This document shows, piece after piece, positions 6,208 through 11,514 of a stretch of 12,674 bases of DNA. This DNA is from DATJWY01 sp035500775 (GTDB lineage: Bacteria > Pseudomonadota > Alphaproteobacteria > Acetobacterales > Acetobacteraceae). The position numbers and the translations under genes were made by a program. The notes below the pieces were generated by a model, which saw only the letters and a program-made list of their open reading frames with translations, ran no database searches and was not told the origin of the DNA. The DNA is taken from positions 1-12,674 of the forward strand of contig DATJWY010000121.1 of NCBI GenBank assembly GCA_035500775.1, in the 5' to 3' direction. Each line of letters starts with the position of its first letter. The stretch's first letter is position 1.

Positions 6208-6261
6208 AAGGCCAGGGGCTTTGCCCCTAAACCCCACTGGGGCCGTCGGCCCCAGACCCCC
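6208..6261 (+). repeat. Double-hairpin intergenic repeat, copy 1
   Basis: Two stems follow each other: AGGGGC-TTT-GCCCCT (6214-6228) and CTGGGGCC-GTC-GGCCCCAG (6237-6255), then ACCCCC. The unit opens with AAGGCC. It lies between the convergent radC and terC genes, where it may stop transcription from both sides. Related units occur at 8500-8611 and 11288-11382. Confidence 0.7.
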
Positions 6262-6297
6262 AACTGTTTGATTCCCTTAACCCGCGCCTCCGGCGGC

Positions 6298-6909
6298 TCA
6301 CCCGAACCAGCTGTAGCCCAGGCGCAGGACCACATCCTCGCTACCCTCCCAGATCATCCGCAGCGCGACGGCCAGAACGATCAGCACGCCCACCCAGGCG
6401 ATCCACGGCCGGCTCTGCAACAACCGGGCGAGCAGGGTCGCCACGGCGCCGGTCATCACCACGGAAAGGCCGAGCCCGACCACCAGCACCAATGGGTGCT
6501 CGCGCGCCGCGCCGGCCACCGCCAGGACGTTGTCCAGGCTCATCGAGAGATCGGCGACCAGGATCTGCACGATCGCCTGCCGCATCGTCTTGCGCGCGCC
6601 CCCCGCCGGGGCCGCCTGCGCGGGAGGGGCCGCCCGCAACTCGCGAAAGCTCTTCCAGCACACCCAGAGTAGCAGCAGGCCGCCGGCCAGGGTCAAGCCG
6701 ATCACCTCGAGCAGCCGCACGGTGACGACGGCGAGCGCCACCCGGATCAGCGTGGCGGCGATGATGCCGATCAGCACCGCCCGCCCCCGCTGCTCCGGCG
6801 CGAGCCCCGCGACGACGAGGCCGAGCACCAGGGCATTGTCGCCGGCGAGGGTGAGGTCGATCAGCAGCACCTGGACCAGGGCCACGAGCTGCGGAAGAAG
6901 ATCATGCAC
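6298..6909 (-). CDS. TerC family integral membrane protein (YjbE-like)
   Basis: TerC-family proteins are inner-membrane proteins linked to metal (often manganese) export or metalation of secreted proteins. This 203-residue protein shows about six hydrophobic segments and the two paired acidic motifs of the family: DLTLAGDNALV (D18, D24, N25) and ADLSMSLDNVLAV (D120, D126, N127). A Pro/Ala-rich cytoplasmic loop (about 93-105) separates the halves. The start codon is GTG at 6909-6907, supported by AGAAGGAT 8 nt upstream; the nearby ATG at 6905 is out of frame. It converges with radC across the double-hairpin repeat and diverges from purB. The transported ion cannot be told from the sequence. 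Confidence 0.88.
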   Translation of the reverse strand: MHDLLPQLVALVQVLLIDLTLAGDNALVLGLVVAGLAPEQRGRAVLIGIIAATLIRVALAVVTVRLLEVIGLTLAGGLLLLWVCWKSFRELRAAPPAQAAPAGGARKTMRQAIVQILVADLSMSLDNVLAVAGAAREHPLVLVVGLGLSVVMTGAVATLLARLLQSRPWIAWVGVLIVLAVALRMIWEGSEDVVLRLGYSWFG

Positions 6910-7143
6910 GGGACGTGTATCCTTCTGCGGGCTTGCGGAGGCGAACCGCGGGGATTAGTGCAAGAGCGCCGCTGGACAGCGTCGTTCCGCCGCACCCGTT
7001 TGCCCCGAAGGCCCGAGCAAGACCAGCGGCCCCGGCCGCAATCGCGGGGGCGCGGCGATCAAGGCCGGAGGTTTTTTCCGCGCGCCGTATCCCGAGCTTC
7101 CGCCGGGCCGGCGCCTTTCGTCGTTCATATCGCCGAGGATACG
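6910..7143. other. Divergent terC/purB intergenic region
   Basis: This 234-bp region should hold promoters for both genes, but I see no clear boxes. It contains a palindrome GCGGCC-CC-GGCCGC (7026-7039), a T6 run (7072-7077) and the inverted repeat described separately before purB. I looked for the manganese riboswitch often found before terC-type genes and did not recognise one. Confidence 0.35.
7086..7143 (+). promoter_or_regulatory. Inverted repeat that can cover the purB ribosome site
   Basis: CGTATCC (7086-7092) is the exact complement of GGATACG (7137-7143), which ends at the base before the purB ATG and contains part of its ribosome site GAGGAT. The loop is 44 nt. If this forms in the mRNA it would hide the ribosome site. 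It may be chance; only 7 bp are involved. Confidence 0.3.
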
Positions 7144-8499
7144 ATGGTCCCCCGCTATACCCGCCCGCAGATGGCCGCGATCTGGGCCCCGGTTAACCGC
7201 TTCCGCATCTGGTTCGAGATCGAGGCGCTGGCGGCCGAGGCGATGGCGGAGCTTGGCACCATCCCGGCCGAGGCCGCGCGAATCATCCGCGAGCGCGGCG
7301 ACGCCGCCCTCGCCGCCATCAGCGAGGCGGATCTCGACCGGATCGACGAGATCGAGCGCGAGACCCGTCACGACGTCATCGCCTTCCTCACCTGGCTGGC
7401 CGAGAAGGTCGGGCCGGAGAGCCGCTTCGTGCATCTCGGCATGACCAGCAGCGACGTGCTGGATACCTGCTTCTCGGTGCAGCTCACCCAGGCGGCGGAC
7501 ATGCTGCTGGCCGAGCTGGACAGGGTGCTGGCGGCGCTGAAGCGGCGCGCCTTCGAGCACAAATACACGCTCACCATTGGCCGCAGCCACGGCATCCATG
7601 CCGAGCCGACCACGTTCGGCCTCAAGCTCGCCGGGCATTACGCGGAGTTCGCCCGCGGCCGCGAGCGCCTGCTCGCCGCCCGGGCCGAGATCGCGGTCTG
7701 CGCCATCAGCGGCGCGGTCGGCACCTATGCCCATATCGACCCGCAGGTCGAGGAATACGTCGCCCAGCGGCTCGGCCTCGCGGCGGAGCCGGTCTCGACC
7801 CAGGTGATCCCACGCGACCGCCACGCCGCCTTCTTCGCGACGCTCGGCGTGATCGCGAGCGGCATCGAGCGGATCGCGGTCGAGGTGCGGCACCTGCAGC
7901 GCTCGGAAGTCCGGGAGGCGGAGGAGTTCTTCCACCCCGGGCAGAAGGGCAGCAGCGCCATGCCGCACAAGCGCAACCCGGTGCTGAGCGAGAACCTCAC
8001 CGGCCTCGCCCGCCTGGTGCGCGGCGCCGTGGTGCCGGCGATGGAGAACGTGGCGCTCTGGCATGAGCGTGACATCAGCCATTCGAGCGTCGAGCGGGTG
8101 ATCGGCCCGGATGCGACGATCGGGCTCGATTTCGCCCTCGCCCGCCTCGCTGACATGGTGGACCGGCTCGTCGTGTACCCGGAGCGGATGCTCGCCAATC
8201 TGGAGAGCCTGGGCGGCGTGGTGCACAGCGGCGAGGTGCTGCTGGCCCTGGCACGGGCCGGAGTGCTGCGCGAGGACGCATACCGGATCGTGCAGCGCAA
8301 CGCGATGGCGACCTGGACCGGCCTCGGCACGCCGGAGGGCCGCGGCTTCCGCGCCAATCTGGAGGCGGACCCGGAAGTGGCCGGGCGCATCGACGCCGCG
8401 ACGCTCGACGCGGCGATGGATGCCCGGGCGCATCTGAAGGCGCTGGACCAGACCTTCCAGCGCGTATTCGGCGAAACCGGGCCGGCGTTGGCGGAATAA
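7144..8499 (+). CDS. purB: Adenylosuccinate lyase
   Basis: PurB acts twice in purine synthesis: it splits SAICAR to AICAR and adenylosuccinate to AMP, releasing fumarate each time. The 451-residue protein shows the fumarase/aspartase superfamily signatures in order: TSSDVLDT (101-108), the general-acid histidine in GRSHGIHAEPT (H149), and the mobile loop GSSAMPHKRNP (269-279) with the catalytic serine. HERDISHSSVER follows at 307-318. Length fits the short bacterial PurB class. The ATG at 7144 is chosen for its family-like N-terminus (MVPRYTRPQMAAIW) and the GAGGAT site; an in-frame start at 6904 would add 80 unrelated residues. purC and purS lie about 1.4 kb downstream on the same strand. 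Very confident. Confidence 0.97.
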   Translation: MVPRYTRPQMAAIWAPVNRFRIWFEIEALAAEAMAELGTIPAEAARIIRERGDAALAAISEADLDRIDEIERETRHDVIAFLTWLAEKVGPESRFVHLGMTSSDVLDTCFSVQLTQAADMLLAELDRVLAALKRRAFEHKYTLTIGRSHGIHAEPTTFGLKLAGHYAEFARGRERLLAARAEIAVCAISGAVGTYAHIDPQVEEYVAQRLGLAAEPVSTQVIPRDRHAAFFATLGVIASGIERIAVEVRHLQRSEVREAEEFFHPGQKGSSAMPHKRNPVLSENLTGLARLVRGAVVPAMENVALWHERDISHSSVERVIGPDATIGLDFALARLADMVDRLVVYPERMLANLESLGGVVHSGEVLLALARAGVLREDAYRIVQRNAMATWTGLGTPEGRGFRANLEADPEVAGRIDAATLDAAMDARAHLKALDQTFQRVFGETGPALAE

Positions 8500-8611
8500 A
8501 AGGCCAGGGGCTCCGCCAAAGGCAAGCCTTTGAAATCCTTTACATAAGTAATCGGGGGTCTGGGGCCTCAAGGCCCCAGTTGGGGTGCAGGGGGCAAAGC
8601 CCCCTGGCCTT
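8500..8611 (-). repeat. Double-hairpin intergenic repeat, copy 2 (composite, inverted halves)
   Basis: A full unit on the minus strand (8554-8611) has stems CTGGGGCC/GGCCCCAG (8560-8567, 8572-8579) and AGGGGGC/GCCCCCT (8589-8595, 8599-8605). A truncated plus-strand unit opens the region: AAGGCCAGGGGCT (8500-8512). The two outer ends are complementary, so the whole 112 bp can fold back. CAAAGGC/GCCTTTG (8517-8532) gives a further small hairpin 17 bp after the purB stop and may serve as its terminator. Confidence 0.7.
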
Positions 8612-8703
8612 GCTTACAGCCGCCGCGCTCCCGCCATTTTCCGTCCCTCGGATCGCCGCGATCGGCGCGTATCTCTTTGCGCACGAACCCAAGGAGTTCG
8701 ACC

Positions 8704-8997
8704 ATGCGCAAGATCCTGCTTTCCACCCTCCTCCTCTCCGGCCTGTTCAGCACCGGCGCGGCCGGCATCGCGGCGGCGGCGCCGATGACGCCCCCCGCCC
8801 TGGCCCGGCAGGACGGCCCCTCCAAGCTGATCCACCAGGCCCAGTACTACCAGTACCAGTATTCGTATGCCCCGGCGCAGTACTACGAGGACGGCGATGA
8901 CTGGCGCGAGCGCGAATGGCGCCGCCGCGAATACTGGCACCGGCGCCACGAGGAACATGAGCGCTGGGAGCGTTGGCACGAGCACCATGACTGGTGA
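8704..8997 (+). CDS. Small exported protein of unknown function, rich in Tyr, Trp, His, Arg and Glu
   Basis: I do not recognise a family. The 97-residue product begins with a clear signal peptide (MRKILLSTLLLSGLF, cleavage probably near AIAAAA, residues 22-26). A short Pro/Ala segment follows, then YYQYQYSYAPAQYYEDG. The last 35 residues or so are a run of charged and aromatic residues built on W-R-E/R-R and H-E/H-W patterns, ending in HEHHDW. The mature part has no cysteine. AAGGAG lies 7 nt before the ATG, a strong ribosome site that argues it is a real gene. The histidine/acid cluster suggests metal binding or envelope association, but that is a guess. Its TGA overlaps an unlikely GTG start of the next frame, and the NRDE gene follows 32 bp later. 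Confidence 0.75.
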   Translation: MRKILLSTLLLSGLFSTGAAGIAAAAPMTPPALARQDGPSKLIHQAQYYQYQYSYAPAQYYEDGDDWREREWRRREYWHRRHEEHERWERWHEHHDW

Positions 8998-9029
8998 CAG
9001 GGGCGGCGCGTCCCTGTTATCCGGGACAG

Positions 9030-9749
9030 GTGTGCACCGTGGTCCTTCTCTCCCGGCCCGAGACGGATTGGCCGCTGCTGCTGGCGGCCAATCGCGACGA
9101 GAAGCTCGAACGTAGCTGGGAACCGCCCGGTGAGCACTGGGCGGACCGGCCGGGCCTGATCGGCGGGATGGACCATGCCGGGCGCGGCACCTGGCTCGCC
9201 TTCAATCGCGACGGCGTGGTCGCCGCGGTCCTGAACCGCAGCCTCAGCCTCGGCCCCGCGGAAGGCAAGCGCAGCCGCGGCGAGCTGCCGCTGATCGCGC
9301 TCGAATACAGCTCCGCCGGCGATGCCGCCTCCGCCCTGCTCGGACTCGATGCCGGCCAGTGGCGGCCCTTCAACCTGGTGGTCGCGGACCGGAACCGCGC
9401 CTGCTTCGTGCGTGGGCTTGGCAGCGGCCGGCCTCAGGCGATGAAGCTCGCGCCGGGGCTGCACATGGTCACGGCGCACGACCCGGACGACATGACGAGC
9501 CCGCGCGTGGCGCGGCACCTGCCACGATTCCGCGCCGCCGCGCCGCCCGTGCCGCCGGACTGGGGCGCATGGCGGACGATCCTCGCCGATCGCGACGGCC
9601 CGGCCGGCAGCGAGATAAACGTGCCGCTGCTCGGCGGCTTCGGCACGGTCTGCGCGTCGCTGATCGGCCTGCCGCGCGCGGGCGCGCCGCATGTCCTGTT
9701 CGCCCCCGGACCGCCCGACCAGGCAAGCTTCCGGCCGGTGCCCGGATGA
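9030..9749 (+). CDS. NRDE/TANGO2 family protein with a probable GTG start
   Basis: Members carry an Asn-Arg-Asp-Glu motif and an N-terminal Cys thought to act as an Ntn-hydrolase-like nucleophile. Bacterial roles are unknown, and the animal relative TANGO2 is linked to lipid or heme handling. The 239-residue product begins V/M-C-T-V-V-L-L, and Cys2 is the conserved residue. AANRDEKLERSWEPP follows with NRDE at 21-24, then the family-typical GTWLAFNRDGVVAAVLN and the middle WRPFNLVVAD. GTG at 9030 is chosen because it puts Cys at position 2; the frame also has a GTG at 8994, but that adds 12 residues foreign to the family. The ribosome site is weak. It lies 32 bp after the small exported protein gene and may be co-transcribed with it. 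Family secure, function open. Confidence 0.88.
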   Translation: MCTVVLLSRPETDWPLLLAANRDEKLERSWEPPGEHWADRPGLIGGMDHAGRGTWLAFNRDGVVAAVLNRSLSLGPAEGKRSRGELPLIALEYSSAGDAASALLGLDAGQWRPFNLVVADRNRACFVRGLGSGRPQAMKLAPGLHMVTAHDPDDMTSPRVARHLPRFRAAAPPVPPDWGAWRTILADRDGPAGSEINVPLLGGFGTVCASLIGLPRAGAPHVLFAPGPPDQASFRPVPG

Positions 9750-9759
9750 ACTGAAAGCA

Positions 9760-9791
9760 GGGGGGCGGCCACGCCAGCAAGCCCGCCCCCC
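9760..9791 (+). terminator. GC-rich hairpin after the NRDE gene
   Basis: GGGGGGCGG (9760-9768) pairs exactly with CCGCCCCCC (9783-9791) around a 14-nt loop, 10 bp after the stop codon. No T run follows. It is a plausible 3' end signal between the NRDE gene and purC. Confidence 0.45.
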
Positions 9792-9814
9792 GACCGCACG
9801 GCCGGAAAGGGACA

Positions 9815-9843
9815 TGGCACCCCGCCCCGCGCGCTGCTATACC
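9815..9843 (+). promoter_or_regulatory. Weak candidate promoter for the purC operon
   Basis: TATACC (9838-9843) resembles a -10 box. A poor -35-like TGGCAC stands 17 bp before it. It lies about 60 bp upstream of the purC start, after the hairpin, where a promoter is expected. Low confidence. Confidence 0.22.
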
Positions 9844-9903
9844 CCGACCGCGCTCGGGCAACCTGTTCATCCGAAGCGTGTACGTATGACCGAGGAATCG
9901 CGA

Positions 9904-10668
9904 ATGGCCCGCCGCCGCCAGCTCTACGAGGGAAAAGCCAAGATCCTGTTCGAGGGACCGGAACCGGGCACGCTCGTCCAGTATTTCAAGGACGACGCCA
10001 CCGCGGGGAACGGCGCCAAGAAGGGCGTCATCACCGGCAAGGGCGTGCTGAACAACCGGATCAGCGAATACCTGATGACCCGGCTGAACGAGATCGGCGT
10101 GCCCACGCACTTCGTCCGCCGGCTGAACATGCGTGAGCAGCTGATCCGGGAAGTGGAGATCATCCCGCTCGAGGTGGTGGTCCGCAACATTGCCGCCGGC
10201 TCGCTCTCCAACCGCCTCGGCATCCCGGAAGGCACCCGCCTGCCCCGCAGCATCATCGAGTACTATTACAAGAACGATGCGCTCAACGACCCGATGGTGG
10301 CGGAGGAGCACATCACCGCCTTCGGCTGGGCGAGCACGATGGACATGGACGACATCGTTGCCCACACGCTGCGGGTGAACGATTTCCTGTCCGGCCTGTT
10401 CCTCGGCGTCGGCATCACCCTCGTCGATTTCAAGCTGGAATTCGGCCGGCTGTGGGAAGGTGAGGAAATGCGCATCGTCCTCGCCGACGAGATCAGCCCG
10501 GATAATTGCCGCCTCTGGGACGTCAAAACCAACGAGCGGATGGACAAGGACCGCTTCCGCCGCGACCTCGGCCGGGTGGAAGAAGCGTATCAGGAAGTCG
10601 CCAAGCGACTGGGCATCCTGCCGGAAGCCGGGATGCGAGACATGAAGGGCCCGGAGACGATGCAATGA
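9904..10668 (+). CDS. purC: Phosphoribosylaminoimidazole-succinocarboxamide synthase (SAICAR synthetase)
   Basis: PurC joins CAIR and aspartate, with ATP, to make SAICAR, the substrate of PurB. The 254-residue product opens with RRRQLYEGKAKILFEG, the nucleotide-binding N-terminal part. It then has both family signatures: IIPLEVVVRNIAAGS (86-100) and LVDFKLEFG (173-181), followed by DEISPD (195-200). The ATG at 9904 is preferred over an in-frame ATG at 9886 because GAGGA lies 7 nt before it and family members start near this point. Its TGA overlaps the purS ATG (ATGA, 10665-10668), so purS is probably translationally coupled. Very confident. Confidence 0.97.
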   Translation: MARRRQLYEGKAKILFEGPEPGTLVQYFKDDATAGNGAKKGVITGKGVLNNRISEYLMTRLNEIGVPTHFVRRLNMREQLIREVEIIPLEVVVRNIAAGSLSNRLGIPEGTRLPRSIIEYYYKNDALNDPMVAEEHITAFGWASTMDMDDIVAHTLRVNDFLSGLFLGVGITLVDFKLEFGRLWEGEEMRIVLADEISPDNCRLWDVKTNERMDKDRFRRDLGRVEEAYQEVAKRLGILPEAGMRDMKGPETMQ

Positions 10669-10907
10669 AGGCGATCGTCACGATCATGCTGAAGGACGGC
10701 GTGCTCGATCCGCAGGGCAAGGCGATCGGCCATGCCCTGCATAATCTCGGCTTCACCGGGGTCGGTGAGGTGCGGGCCGGCAAGGTGATCGAGCTTGAAC
10801 TCACCGAGGCCGATCCCGCCCGCGCGCGCGCCAGCGCCGAGGAGATGGCCCGCCGCCTGCTGGCCAATACCGTGATCGAGGGCTTCAAGGTGGAGATCGC
10901 CGCATGA
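10665..10907 (+). CDS. purS: Phosphoribosylformylglycinamidine synthase, PurS subunit
   Basis: PurS is the small structural subunit of the three-part FGAM synthase (PurL small form, PurQ, PurS) found in alphaproteobacteria and Gram-positives. It dimerises and bridges the glutaminase PurQ to PurL for ammonia channelling. The 80-residue product has the expected pattern: MKAIVTIMLKDGVLDPQGKA, then LHNLGFTGVGEVRAGKVIEL and the C-terminal strand TVIEGFKVEIA. It overlaps purC by 4 nt, and its own TGA overlaps the ATG of the next gene. purQ, often the next gene, is not found in this window. Confidence 0.95.
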   Translation: MKAIVTIMLKDGVLDPQGKAIGHALHNLGFTGVGEVRAGKVIELELTEADPARARASAEEMARRLLANTVIEGFKVEIAA

Positions 10908-11251
10908 GAGGCGCCACGGTTCTGCTCGCCGGGATCGCCCTGCTCGCCGCCGGTGGGACGGCCGAGGCCCAGCGGGCGAGTCCGGTGGACGGCAACAAGC
11001 TGCTCGGGATCTGCACCCGCGGCCAGAGCGGCGCCGCGCCTTGCGACGCCTACATCAACGGCGTCGCCGACGCGGCGGTGGCGCTCGCCGGCGAAGGCAA
11101 GCTCCAGCTTTGCATTCCGCAGACCGTAACCGGCATCCAGATGCGCGATGTCACGGTGAAGTGGCTGCGGGCGCATCCGGAGGAGCGGCAACACCAGGCG
11201 GGTGTGCTGGTCTTGCGCGCCTTGCGCGAGGCTTTCCCGTGCAAGGGATGA
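10904..11251 (+). CDS. Exported Rap1a/Tai-domain-like protein
   Basis: The 115-residue product has a signal peptide with cleavage probably after AEA (residue 22). A small four-cysteine domain follows: GNKLLGICTRG (C37), PCDAYINGVADA (C47), LCIPQTVTGIQMRDVTVKWL (C70), HPEERQHQAGVLVLRALREAFPC (C113). This pattern matches the Rap1a/Tai domain, named after type VI secretion immunity proteins of Serratia. Many chromosomal members sit alone, far from any toxin, and their role is unknown. I see no effector gene or other type VI component here, so an immunity role is not supported. The ATG overlaps the purS stop by 4 nt, so it is expressed with purC-purS. The domain call rests on motif spacing read by eye. 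Confidence 0.8.
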   Translation: MRGATVLLAGIALLAAGGTAEAQRASPVDGNKLLGICTRGQSGAAPCDAYINGVADAAVALAGEGKLQLCIPQTVTGIQMRDVTVKWLRAHPEERQHQAGVLVLRALREAFPCKG

Positions 11252-11287
11252 GCCGGCGCTGAAACGACCGGGCGCCTCGGACCCGGA

Positions 11288-11382
11288 TGGGGCCGTCGCC
11301 CCCAGCCCCTTCTCATGAATGATTCCAAACTTATGCGGGTCTGGGGGCGCTGCCCCCAGCGGGGCGCGGGGCAGAGCCCCGC
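11288..11382 (-). repeat. Double-hairpin intergenic repeat, copy 3 (composite, inverted halves)
   Basis: A full minus-strand unit (11337-11382) has stems CTGGGGGC/GCCCCCAG (11341-11348, 11352-11359) and GCGGGGC/GCCCCGC (11366-11372, 11376-11382). A truncated plus-strand stem-2 half, TGGGGCCGTCGCCCCCAG, starts at about 11289 in front of it. The spacer contains TGATTCC and AACTTATGCGGGTCT, similar to the spacer of copy 2 and the tail of copy 1. It lies between the Rap1a-like gene and the DUF445 gene. Confidence 0.65.
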
Positions 11383-11514
11383 AACTTCCCTGCATGGCTC
11401 GATCATGATGCTCGCTGGTATAAGCCGGATCCACTTCCGGCCGCTCAGGGCTGCCCCCCGCTGTCAGGACACACAGAAAAGGTTGCGCCTCATGTCGCAT
11501 CCAGGCTCTGCCCA
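11383..11514 (+). other. Leader region of the DUF445 gene
   Basis: This 132-bp stretch holds no independent gene that I can support. A TATAAG at 11419-11424 could be a -10 box, but no -35 partner is seen. A 9-codon frame, ATG at 11492 to TGA at 11519-11521, has an AAAAGG ribosome-like site before it and ends across the proposed DUF445 start. It could be a leader peptide or the sign of a shifted start. Confidence 0.3.

Noticed and set aside
6910..7143. Manganese (yybP-ykoY) riboswitch before the TerC-family gene
   Set aside because: I looked for its conserved paired elements on the minus strand and could not recognise them; a covariance search would be decisive.
6955..8571. Long minus-strand open frame opposite purB (538 codons)
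   Set aside because: It mirrors purB in a GC-rich genome where stop codons are rare on the opposite strand. Its sequence is Arg/His/Ala/Gly-rich with no family resemblance, while purB shows every expected motif.
9815..9830. Sigma-54 promoter before purC (TGGCAC)
   Set aside because: With GG at 9816-9817 the required GC dinucleotide should fall at 9828-9829, where the sequence is CG; the spacing does not fit.
10904..11251. Type VI secretion effector-immunity pair involving the Rap1a-like protein
   Set aside because: No toxin or secretion gene lies nearby; the gene is coupled to purS, and many members of this domain family stand alone.
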